Shown: piece after piece, positions 17,457 through 24,955 of the stretch
Layout of the letters: each line of letters opens with the position of its first letter
How positions within the stretch are numbered: the stretch's first letter is position 1
From: Lactococcus allomyrinae
GTDB lineage: Bacteria > Bacillota > Bacilli > Lactobacillales > Streptococcaceae
DNA length: 64,000 nt
Assembly (NCBI RefSeq): GCF_003627095.1
Contig: NZ_CP032627.1
Coordinates: forward strand, 186,001-250,000
Direction of reading: 5' to 3'
Notes under the pieces: model-generated
What the model was told of the DNA's origin: nothing
Seen by the model: only the letters and a program-made list of their open reading frames with translations
The model's database searches: none
Translations under genes and position numbers: made by a program

Positions 17457-17602
17457 AATAAATACTTGTAATTGTTAAAGAACCGACCGACAATCGGGGA
17501 TAGCTCGCTCAATATAAGAACCTCTGGCACACGGAAACAAATCCGGAGTCAAGTCTGCTTAGTTCGCGAGAATCTCGGTACTTTAGTACCGAGAATGTTC
17601 AA
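17400..17602 (+). ncRNA. TnpB guide RNA scaffold (right-end RNA)
   Basis: TnpB guide RNAs overlap the 3' end of tnpB and run to the right end. Here about 145 nt beyond the stop contain pairs such as CCGA-CCGACAATCGG and CTCGGTAC/GTACCGAG. The guide would be the roughly 20 nt after TCAA at 17602, which fall on the ribosome site and start of the next gene. Extent inferred from family knowledge. Confidence 0.55.
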
Positions 17603-17619
17603 AGAAAAAAGGAGAAGCT

Positions 17620-17851
17620 ATGAAATTTGGAAATAAAAAGAGTAAGAAATATTATGGGATATTCGCAAGCGAGTAAAATGCGATGGTTTCCTTTTGAAAA
17701 ATTTGAGCCACAATACGCTCAAGGATATATTCGATTAGAAGCTGATTCAAATGAAGTTGGATTTAGAGTTGTAGATACTTATGGACGTAGAGATGAAGAA
17801 CTTGAAAAAGAGGGATTTGTCTTTGAAAAAGGGAGCAGCCAAAGCACGTGA
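17620..17851 (+). pseudogene. short gene with probable frameshift
   Basis: The ATG at 17620 behind AAAAAAGGAG reads MKFGNKKSKKYYGIFASE and stops. A second frame (entered near a TATTATGGG run) continues MGYSQASKMRWFPFEKFEPQ to 17851. Joined, they would give about 76 residues, unknown in function. The tnpB element ends 17 bp upstream, and its guide would match this start region. Translation from TTG at 17627 is an alternative. Confidence 0.4.
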
Positions 17852-17864
17852 GAGCGTGCTTTTT
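17841..17864 (+). terminator. hairpin terminator
   Basis: AAAGCACG pairs with CGTGCTTT around TGAGAG, then TTT. It overlaps the stop codon of the preceding gene and isolates it from the RNA promoter at 17938. Confidence 0.7.
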
Positions 17865-17937
17865 ATAATGGTTTAAATAAAAATAATTATTTTTTAGCTG
17901 CTAAGAAAAGTGAAAAAATATATAAAAAGCAGAAGAA

Positions 17938-17975
17938 GGACTTGTTTTTGGTCAAAAAATTGTGCGTGAGATAAT
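17938..17975 (+). promoter_or_regulatory. element-type promoter for the giant RNA
   Basis: GGACTTGTTT with GATAAT exactly 32 bp downstream inside TGAGATAATAA. Transcription would start near 17982, directly into the non-coding structured region. Confidence 0.75.
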
Positions 17976-17981
17976 AAACAG

Positions 17982-18830
17982 GTAAACATTTTATATACTA
18001 TTCTATTTGACCTTAGGTCAGCCAGAACTCCGAAGCTTCGCTTTGGTGTATTGAGTTTCTTGTATGGGATATTTTTATTGAAGGTTCACTCGTTGTGATA
18101 TGCTTTGTCGATTTTATCGCCATTCTATCATTTCTTGATGTGTTCCCGCTCGGTTCAAATTTCTTCATTCAACACTTAATTATCCATTGCAGCTTTTGTT
18201 AGAGGATAGGCAAATGAGAACGTGTGTTCTTATGAGGTAATATCGTGAGATATAGGTTTCTTGTGAAACTGTAAATTTTGATGCTATGTCATTTTTTACA
18301 CCCAAGCACCAATAGCCGAAATTGAATTTAATGGGTTTGATTTTCTCGGTCAAACATCATGTTTCAATTTTAAAATGAACAGCAATGATTTCCAAGTCTG
18401 GAAGTTGAGTGCATAAGAGAACTTGTACTGTTTTGTGAAAACAAGCAAAATCTGACTGTTCATCATTCAAATGTTCAAGTTAAAAACGTCCGATGTGGAA
18501 TGGTTTAACCTGATTCATGATTAAGACAGCGTAACGTCCGGTGTGGAATTGACGTGTCACCCTAAGAAGTGGCTTGCAAGTGGTTCTTGCGTCTTAACAA
18601 GTTGAATGTAATTAAAATTTCTGTTGAGCTAGTATTCAGAAGAGAACAGATTTTATCTGTCTGATAATGAGCGAAAGTGTAGTGTACAAGAGTACATCCA
18701 GTTTTACAAGAGGCAATAGAACAAAATGTTCGTTAGTGCGTGGCATTTGTTTGTAGTTGTCCAAAGCATTTATTGTTTTTAAACACATAAGGGTCAACGT
18801 ACCATACGTTTTTGCCCTTATGGGCTAGAA
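17982..18830 (+). ncRNA. candidate giant ornate RNA (GOLLD/ROOL-like or new class)
   Basis: About 850 nt with a dedicated promoter, no credible ORF, and a chain of perfect small hairpins: GACCT/AGGTC (18010), CCGAAG/CTTTGG (18030), ATATC/GATAT with loop GTGA (18240), GTTTC/GAAAC with loop TTGT (18256), ACAGAT/ATCTGT (18646), TGTAC/GTACA with loop AAGA (18683). It closes with CATAAGGG/CCCTTATG (18786, 18815) enclosing AACGTA/TACGTT. The 17-mer AACGTCCGRTGTGGAAT occurs twice, 48 nt apart. GOLLD and ROOL RNAs are known from mobile elements of Lactobacillales, near tRNA genes, at 580-800 nt. Assignment to either is inference. Confidence 0.65.
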
Positions 18831-18840
18831 AGGCATGAAA

Positions 18841-19008
18841 ATGCAAAAAATTAGTAAAAAATACATTATTTTTCTTCATTCTTCATCAGGTTATTCAATA
18901 GGACAAATTGAAGGAGACAACAAGCGAAAACTTGCGCTTGAAGCTCTGGATATTATGGATTGGGCTTCATTTAATTATTGCTACCGACGTGTTAAACGGG
19001 TGGAATAA
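18841..19008 (+). CDS. small hypothetical protein
   Basis: A 55-residue protein from the ATG 7 nt after AAAGG (another ATG lies 6 bp upstream). It contains GYSIGQIEGDNKRKLALEAL and a basic C-terminus YRRVKRVE. It directly follows the structured RNA and could be read from the same transcript. No family recognised. Confidence 0.5.
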   Translation: MQKISKKYIIFLHSSSGYSIGQIEGDNKRKLALEALDIMDWASFNYCYRRVKRVE

Positions 19009-19071
19009 TAAGAAAAGCTAATTGAATCGGTTTGATAAATGAATTGATAAGTAGAAAAATAATACTAACAC

Positions 19072-19186
19072 AAAAACGCACTAGACGTTACTCTATTGAG
19101 TAAATAATTTGTGCGTTTTTCGTTCAGTAGAATTGAGAACAAACAACGCACAAAGTCTGTATGTTCAGGCTAATATTGTGCGTTTT
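19072..19186 (+). repeat. two tandem AACGCAC/GTGCGTT hairpins
   Basis: AAAAACGCAC ... GTGCGTTTTT (about 19074-19120), then AACGCACAA ... TTGTGCGTT (about 19145-19184). The same inverted-repeat pair occurs twice in a row just before ssb. Either could act as a terminator, or the pair as a double-stranded protein site. Confidence 0.5.
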
Positions 19187-19215
19187 TATATTTTATGCAC
19201 AAAGGGGCACATATC

Positions 19216-19689
19216 ATGAATAACACACAACTCATCGGACGCACAACCAAAGTAATTGAACTTCAAACATCACCAGCTGGAAAAAGTTACGCACGTTTTA
19301 CTATTGCAGTCAATCGTCGTTTCAAAAATGCCAATGGGGAGCGTGAGGCTGACTTCATTCCTTGTATCATTTTTGGACAATCTGCGGAAATTTTTTCCAA
19401 ATATGTTCAAAAAGGAGATTTAGTAGGAATTGATGGTGAATTGCGGACGAGTAATTACACTGATAAAGATGGCAATAAGCGCTTCAATATGGAAGTGATT
19501 GTCACAGCCTTTGATTTTTTGCCTTCGCATAATCAAAATGCTCAAGGAAATCAAAGTACACAACAGGGACAACAAAATCCTTCCGCTTATCAAGCACCAC
19601 AAGCAAATAGTGGTCAAGCTTCTACGTATGATGACCCATTCTCAGGTGGTACTCCAATGGAAATCAATCCAGAAGATTTGCCATTCTAA
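19216..19689 (+). CDS. ssb: single-stranded DNA-binding protein
   Basis: 157 residues from the ATG after AAAGGGGC; an in-frame ATG 21 bp upstream has no ribosome site. The N-terminal OB fold is typical (NNTQLIGRTTKVIELQTSPA; FTIAVNRRFKN; ADFIPCIIFGQSAEIFSKYV), followed by a Gln/Asn-rich linker and an acidic tail ending NPEDLPF, the SSB partner-binding tip. It coats single-stranded DNA in replication or conjugation and would work with the Bet protein and helicase nearby. Confidence 0.95.
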   Translation: MNNTQLIGRTTKVIELQTSPAGKSYARFTIAVNRRFKNANGEREADFIPCIIFGQSAEIFSKYVQKGDLVGIDGELRTSNYTDKDGNKRFNMEVIVTAFDFLPSHNQNAQGNQSTQQGQQNPSAYQAPQANSGQASTYDDPFSGGTPMEINPEDLPF

Positions 19690-19692
19690 AAA

Positions 19693-19826
19693 CGATAAGT
19701 ACGGTGTGGAACGGGGGAAAGAGAGAAACACGTAAAGTGTGGAAGGAATGAAACCCTGAGGTCAGTGCCTGTCAAGCTTGCTTGATATGGTAACACTTCA
19801 CTTTACCTATCGTTATAATAAAAAAC
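19693..19826 (+). other. long inverted repeat after ssb
   Basis: AACGATAAGTA at 19693 can pair with CCTATCGTTAT at 19806-19818, enclosing about 110 nt with further short stems. It may be the ssb terminator region or a structured leader for the small peptide gene at 19913. Confidence 0.35.
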
Positions 19827-19912
19827 AAAATAAATAATGGTATTAGGAAACTAATACCTTGTGGTAGCCACGTAAATCCTTTTACGGGGTAAAAAGAAAG
19901 GAGGTATCTTTT

Positions 19913-20002
19913 ATGACCTCACTTCTTTCTCGCATGGTATTAGTTGGGATGTTCAAATTTGTACTCACGGGTACGAAGGCGAAAGAAAAACCGCCGCCGT
20001 AA
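19913..20002 (+). CDS. small hydrophobic peptide with strong ribosome site
   Basis: 29 residues: a hydrophobic centre (LLSRMVLVGMFKFVL) and a basic, Pro-ending tail. It follows a very strong AAAGGAGG. A GC-rich hairpin (AAACCG-CCGCC ... GGCG-CGGTTT, 19988-20014) overlaps the stop and is followed by T-rich DNA. Size, hydrophobicity and a compact structured transcript resemble type I toxins, but no known toxin family or antisense promoter is certain. Alternatively a leader peptide. Confidence 0.4.
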   Translation: MTSLLSRMVLVGMFKFVLTGTKAKEKPPP

Positions 20003-20236
20003 GGCGAAACGGTTTCTCTTGTGGTTAGTTAGACTACTGATTCAACTATTGGTCCAAGGACTGATAAGCAAATTGGTAAACTATCTGACCCCACTTCTCT
20101 AATATTATTATACCATGCGAGACCCGCAGACGCAAGTTTGCGTGGCTTTCAGAGGGTATTGTTTACTTTTCCAAGAAATAATCAGTTCAAAATAATGAAG
20201 AATTTGGACCTAATTAAAAAGAGAGTAGTAAATAAT

Positions 20237-20398
20237 ATGGAAAACATAGAAGCACTTTGTAACCATTTAGAGAATATGACAGTGACGGAAAGAAAAAAAC
20301 TGTTTGAAAGACTTTCTCTTTATAAAAAAATTATTTTTCTAATTTGTTTGGGATTAATAATCCTTTTAATGAAAAGGAATAAAGAAGTTACAAAATAA
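20237..20398 (+). CDS. small C-terminally anchored membrane protein
   Basis: 53 residues from this ATG (a longer version from 20195 is possible, neither has a strong ribosome site). Soluble N-terminus MENIEALCNHLENMTVTERK, then one membrane helix IIFLICLGLIILLM and a basic end. Function unknown. Confidence 0.4.
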   Translation: MENIEALCNHLENMTVTERKKLFERLSLYKKIIFLICLGLIILLMKRNKEVTK

Positions 20399-20414
20399 TA
20401 ACTATAATAAAATT

Positions 20415-20475
20415 GCACCTAAACCCAATCGGGTATGGATAATTCCAACCCGAAAGGGTTGAGGAAGTAAATAAA
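20415..20475 (+). repeat. hairpin leader, copy A1
   Basis: AACCCAATCGGG pairs with CCCGAAAGGGTT around a 15-base loop. About 60 bp, almost identical to the leader at 21484, ending directly at the ATG of the Bet gene. Confidence 0.7.
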
Positions 20476-21471
20476 ATGACAAAAGAACTACTTGACCTTG
20501 CAAACACAGATAATTTGACAGCAAGCATTGTACGTCAATATATCACGGGTGGGGCACAAGCTTCCCCTGAAGAATTAGCATATCTGGTTACTATTGCAAA
20601 AAACATTAAAGCAAGTCCGTTTCTTAAAGAAATTTACTTTATTAAGTATGATGAGAAAACACCTGCTCAAATTGTAGTATCTCGTGATTTTTATAGAAAA
20701 CGAGCACAAATGAATCCTCTATTTAAGGGGATTGAATCTGGTGTTATTGTGACAGACCTTGATGGAGAGCTTGCTTATCGTGATGGTGCGGTTAAATTAC
20801 CAACAGACACCTTATTAGGCGGCTGGGCTAAAGTCTATGTCAAAGATTATGTTTCTCCTATCAAATCCTCTGTTATGTATGATGAATATGTACAGATGAA
20901 GGATGTTTGGGAAAATAATCGAAAGACAGGAGAGAAAGAGCCAAAAGCATTATGGGCATCTAAACCTTTAACAATGATTACTAAAGTTGCAGAGTCACAA
21001 GCTTTACGCTCAGCTTTTCCATCAGAATTTTCTGGTTCGTATGCCGAGGAAGAGATTCCAGAAGCTTCTGAACTGATTAATAAAGATAGAAAAGATGTCA
21101 CGCCAGCACAAGGACAAATAGGAAATCCTGTTAATCAACAAGGGATGTATAAACAAACCTCAAGACAGGAAGTATTGGAAAAACAAAAAATGGAGAGCAT
21201 TCAGAAAAAAGGGGAACGTCAACAAGCGCCAACTAATCAGTACGCACAACAAGGACTTTCCACTCAAAACGACCGCTATCCGGATGTTCGTTCCTCTCAA
21301 CAAGGGAACGGACAAGCACAACAGTCCCAGCAACCACAATATACTGGAACACAAGTAAGTAACGAACAACAGGCTCAAAATAATGATGAATTTAACCCTA
21401 ATCGTTTTGCTCGTGACCCTCAACAAAGTTCACAAAAAAATGAAACGTTCGTTAATGAACTTCAATTTTAG
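20476..21471 (+). CDS. bet: Bet/RecT-family single-strand annealing recombinase
   Basis: 331 residues. The N-terminal 195 residues show the Redbeta/RecT core (TASIVRQYITGGAQASPEEL, FLKEIYFIKYDEKTPAQIVV, RDFYRKRAQ, AWAKVYVKD-like GGWAKVYVKDY, and LWASKPLTMITKVAESQALR). The C-terminal 130 residues are a Gln/Asn-rich linker ending ETFVNELQF, an SSB-tail-like end. It anneals complementary single strands in phage-type recombination. Neighbouring ssb is the usual partner; no exonuclease gene is recognised next to it. Confidence 0.85.
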   Translation: MTKELLDLANTDNLTASIVRQYITGGAQASPEELAYLVTIAKNIKASPFLKEIYFIKYDEKTPAQIVVSRDFYRKRAQMNPLFKGIESGVIVTDLDGELAYRDGAVKLPTDTLLGGWAKVYVKDYVSPIKSSVMYDEYVQMKDVWENNRKTGEKEPKALWASKPLTMITKVAESQALRSAFPSEFSGSYAEEEIPEASELINKDRKDVTPAQGQIGNPVNQQGMYKQTSRQEVLEKQKMESIQKKGERQQAPTNQYAQQGLSTQNDRYPDVRSSQQGNGQAQQSQQPQYTGTQVSNEQQAQNNDEFNPNRFARDPQQSSQKNETFVNELQF

Positions 21472-21483
21472 TTTATATTAGTA

Positions 21484-21543
21484 CACCTAAACCCAATCGG
21501 GCATGGATAATTCCACCCCGAAAGGGTTGAAGAGGTAAATAAA
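21484..21543 (+). repeat. hairpin leader, copy A2
   Basis: Second copy of the 20415 leader, differing at only a few positions, again ending at the start codon of the next gene. The stem CGGG/CCCG and AACCC/GGGTT is kept. Confidence 0.7.
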
Positions 21544-22092
21544 ATGAACGAAATTACACTTACTGGAGAATATAAAGCAATTTATCCAGAGAATAAAGAA
21601 TATCAAAGTAGAGAGAGTTCTTTCTATTGGCATCTTACCAAAGAGGATAAAGAATTTCTTGATGTACTAGAGAATATTTTTAAACGCAAGGAAATAATTG
21701 AAAAATTTAAATCTGCTTTTGGAGATAATTTCCACTTTTATCATTCAGAATATAGCTTTACATATGATACCAATGAGGTAAATATCACATGCTTTTATAA
21801 TGGGATGCGCGAACTTTCTTTACAAGAGAAGAAAGAAAAAGAAATTGCTGACGATAAGCAGATGGGGTCTTCTGAAAAGCTTGTACTGGCTCAAAATTTA
21901 ACTGTACCCGCTTATTCAAAGAAAAGAGAACTTTTGTTTCGCGGAGAATCATTCAAAAAAAGAATTTGGGTAAATGATTGGATATTAAAATTTGATGTTA
22001 CAGATAACTTGATTTTAAAAGAGACCGGATTAGTTAATTCAAAAACGGTTCCTGATATGATGGAGTATTTATCTTCTAAATTTCCCAACTAA
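21544..22092 (+). CDS. hypothetical protein
   Basis: 182 residues, charged and soluble, beta-rich N-terminus (MNEITLTGEYKAIYPENKEY) and helical middle. Shares its leader sequence with the Bet gene, so the two are likely controlled alike. No family recognised. Confidence 0.55.
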   Translation: MNEITLTGEYKAIYPENKEYQSRESSFYWHLTKEDKEFLDVLENIFKRKEIIEKFKSAFGDNFHFYHSEYSFTYDTNEVNITCFYNGMRELSLQEKKEKEIADDKQMGSSEKLVLAQNLTVPAYSKKRELLFRGESFKKRIWVNDWILKFDVTDNLILKETGLVNSKTVPDMMEYLSSKFPN

Positions 22093-22138
22093 CTATATAA
22101 ATTGAACTCTTAATTGAGTAGCAATCACTTAGTATGAT

Positions 22139-22239
22139 TCATAATGCCGCTAAAATCGGGCATTAACTACCGCAAGGGATTTCATCACTCCCTTGCGGAA
22201 TGGTGTGTTCCTACATTTATTAAAAATAAAGGAGACATT
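22139..22239 (+). repeat. hairpin leader, type B
   Basis: AATGCC/GGGCATT with loop GCTAAAATC, then a perfect 10-bp stem CCGCAAGGGA/TCCCTTGCGG. The first stem is nearly identical to that at 29095-29122. Confidence 0.65.
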
Positions 22240-22734
22240 ATGACTAACACTATTAAAACAAATCAAAATCTCAAAGAAACTTTTGCTGCGATTGCGAATA
22301 ACGACTTAGACCGCATGGTTGCAGTTTATGAAAATGAACAAGTCAATCAAGCAGTACAAGCTTATCAAGCAAAAGTTCATGCAATTTCTAGCCAACTGGC
22401 TCATGTTGCTGAACTTTGTACAGGGTTGAAACAACGCTACTTTGGTTTAAAGGAATCTACGTTCACTCGCGCCTCTTATATGTCCGCAAAAGCTTCATTA
22501 AAGGTTTGTGCGAACGTGAAGAGAACTATCAAAAATACTCAGTTATTTTTAGTAGAAAGACGCTTTGAATTTGGATTTGAAGAAACAAAAGCAATGTTGA
22601 AACTTTTTGTACCATATCTTGAAGGACTTAAAATTTTAATTAAAGGCTATGTCCAAATGGTACAGAAGTATGAATTTGAACAAACACAAGCAGACTTGTT
22701 TTATTTACAAGCAAAGAATGTAGCACTTACTTAA
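22240..22734 (+). CDS. hypothetical helical protein
   Basis: 164 residues from the ATG after AAAGGAGAC; the upstream open frame runs through the leader and is ignored. Mostly helical, with a basic middle (TFTRASYMSAKASLKVCANV KRTIK) and no membrane segments. Function unknown; phage-like early gene by context. Confidence 0.55.
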   Translation: MTNTIKTNQNLKETFAAIANNDLDRMVAVYENEQVNQAVQAYQAKVHAISSQLAHVAELCTGLKQRYFGLKESTFTRASYMSAKASLKVCANVKRTIKNTQLFLVERRFEFGFEETKAMLKLFVPYLEGLKILIKGYVQMVQKYEFEQTQADLFYLQAKNVALT

Positions 22735-22823
22735 AAGTTTGTGATGCATAACACTCAGGAGGGTGCAATATTCCCTTCTGGGGATACTGTATCTCTCCAT
22801 TTTTTGAAAGGAAATATTAAAAA

Positions 22824-23755
22824 ATGGCAGTAGAAATATACACAGCAGATGCAATCAACTTACTTTACTTGTATGAAAAAACAGGAGAATATGGCGATAC
22901 CACGATTACCTTTGCGGAAATCAAAGATTACGTGGAGTATATCGCTAAAGTTCGTAAGATTGAAATAAAATCAGGAAAAGAAACAGAAGTTGATGTTGAA
23001 CGTCCGCTCTCGATTCTATCCAGCACTTTCTCGAAAAATATAAAGCGAATAGACCTATAGAGGTAGCACAGGCTAATAAAGGTGTGGAAAAATCTAAACT
23101 TAGTATGACTATAGAAAATTTTTATATAGCACTTAACAAGATTTTGAAGCATGAAAAATTAGATGTTGATGAAGCGTTATTCTTTTTAGAAGAGACAAAT
23201 GATGTTTTGAATAAAGAAAATATCTGGCAGTTTTTGGGACTCTCTGAAACGATGCTTGAAGAGACGGAACTTCCGTTTAATATGACTGATTCTATTTTTA
23301 AAGCACATAACCGCATTGGAAAAGTCTTTGCAGTTGAAAATGTACAAGAACTTTCACGATACAAACACGTTTGTTATGGTGCTCATGGAACCAAAAATGA
23401 TAATGTTTTATCTATTTTATCCAATGGTTTTGTTTCATCTGACAAAGTTAAAGCCGTGGCATTTTCAGGTCAAATGTTCGGAGAAGGAGTCTATATGTGT
23501 CGCCTTTCTCAATTTTCTAAAGTTTTGAACTACATTTCTAGTCCCAGTACCTCAACTCCAAGTTATGCCTTTTTAATGAAAATTGGATATAACAAAAAAA
23601 TTGATGTGACGTCTAGCAGAAGCGAAACTATACAACCTGGGGAATTAGTTCATGCTCATGATATTGGAATGTATTCAAGAGATGAATATGTTGTGGCGGA
23701 TAGTTCTCAAATTGCTATTACGCATATTGTTGAAATTTTTGAGAAAAACAACTAA
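22824..23755 (+). pseudogene. PARP-type ADP-ribosyltransferase, split by a frameshift
   Basis: The second open frame (GTG 23084) holds a PARP catalytic fold. His is in CYGAHGTKNDNVLSILSNGF (codon 23384), Tyr in MFGEGVYMCRLSQFSKVLNY (codon 23492) and Glu in RDEYVVADSSQIAITHIVEI (codon 23684), matching the H-Y-E triad. Upstream, 22824-23060 gives 78 residues, but a better continuation jumps frame near 23000 and joins SALDSIQHFLEKYKANRPIE to the PARP part. Joined length would be about 309 residues with a helical regulatory-like domain before the catalytic one. PARPs transfer ADP-ribose from NAD+ to proteins or nucleic acids. Either a real or technical indel, or two coupled genes. Confidence 0.7.
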
Positions 23756-23873
23756 AAATATCACTTATCACTTGATAAGCCCAAGAGTTTTTAACTCTTT
23801 TTTATCATGGGATAAGACTTCTGCTTTAGCAGTTGGGGCTTTTATAATGGCATCTGCCAAAGAAAGGAGCCTC

Positions 23874-24851
23874 ATGGCTAAACAGATTATTTATCCCACT
23901 AACGAAAATGAAATTCTCACTCAAAAAGTGAACTACACCAAAACAAAAGATGGTATCACAAACTGGAACTTTTGGACAGGTAATTCTTCTGATAGATTTG
24001 GGTTTTATCCCTCTTTAGTAAATCCTATTACTAAAATGGAAGCATTGCTTGATTATCGAAAGAAAATGCGTGTAGCTTATGAGAGAAGACTTACTGAACA
24101 ACAAAAGAATGTTATCAATCCGATTGATAATCAACAACAACTGAAGCAATGGTTAGAAAAAGAGGGTGTAATAAAAGCAGCATCATACTTTGAATTTAAA
24201 GATTCATCAAGTAATTGGGTAGATTTGAAAGCTATTGCTCCTTATTATTATTCAGAAGCTGTTCTGTTTTTTGAAAATCTTTTTTTACCTCAATTAGATG
24301 CTTTAAATACATTATTTACCTTTACTGGAAGTTGGGAAGATGATTTGAAAAGATATGCTTTTGAGATGGAAAAGACGCGTATTGAAAATTCAATGTTGCA
24401 TCTGAATTTAAAAAACAAACATTCAGATACTGCTTTTCTAAGTCACTCTATTATTAGAAAGGTAACGGCTGAAATTAATAAGGCTTATTATTCAACCATT
24501 GAAAATTTTAATGGTAATTCTAGGACAAAGCTAAACTTAGAAAATAGCACTTTGACAAACTTTGAAGGCTCAAATAATTTTACTTTGGTGAATTCTAAGT
24601 GGTGTGATACGGCATTTCAGCGTCACACTGGTGGTGAAAATAACGCTAACATCTTCTTGGAAAATGTATCGCTTATCAACTGTACGGTTAAATCAAATAA
24701 TAAAATTAAATTCCGAGGAGAGGACGAGAATAATGTTCTCACCTTGAAAAATATAACAATTTTAGATTTTAGAGAAATTTCATATACTACAGATGAAGAA
24801 ACAACATTGACTGCCGATATGGTAAAGAATAATAAAATAATCCTTTACTAA
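23874..24851 (+). CDS. hypothetical protein with beta-helix-like C-terminus
   Basis: 325 residues from the ATG after GAAAGGAGCC. The N-terminal half is helical (NQQQLKQWLEKEGVIKAASY); the C-terminal 130 residues repeat short N-x-LxNSTLTNF / LENVSLINCTVKSNN / LKNITILDF units, typical of a right-handed beta-helix or pentapeptide-like repeat. Follows the PARP gene behind a TTATCACTTGATAA hairpin leader. A substrate or antidote of the PARP is conceivable only from position. Confidence 0.5.
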   Translation: MAKQIIYPTNENEILTQKVNYTKTKDGITNWNFWTGNSSDRFGFYPSLVNPITKMEALLDYRKKMRVAYERRLTEQQKNVINPIDNQQQLKQWLEKEGVIKAASYFEFKDSSSNWVDLKAIAPYYYSEAVLFFENLFLPQLDALNTLFTFTGSWEDDLKRYAFEMEKTRIENSMLHLNLKNKHSDTAFLSHSIIRKVTAEINKAYYSTIENFNGNSRTKLNLENSTLTNFEGSNNFTLVNSKWCDTAFQRHTGGENNANIFLENVSLINCTVKSNNKIKFRGEDENNVLTLKNITILDFREISYTTDEETTLTADMVKNNKIILY

Positions 24852-24955
24852 TTTTACTTTTTAACACCCAAAGGGGGATAATCGTTCCCTTTGGGAAGTT
24901 ATCTCCTTTTTACTTTAAAAGCTTGCGAGCAAAAATAAAATGGAGGAATACTGAA

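Larger units (their letters stand above)
16206..17602 (+). mobile_element. IS200/IS605-type element with tnpB only
   Basis: The left end carries the imperfect palindrome ACTCGGTATT/AATGCCGAG (16225-16245), and the right end CTCGGTAC/GTACCGAG followed by TCAA at 17599-17602, the right-end tetranucleotide type known from IS608-like elements. No tnpA is present, so it would need a transposase in trans. A truncated relative with the same left end is at 48465. Exact ends are inferred from the palindromes. Confidence 0.7.
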
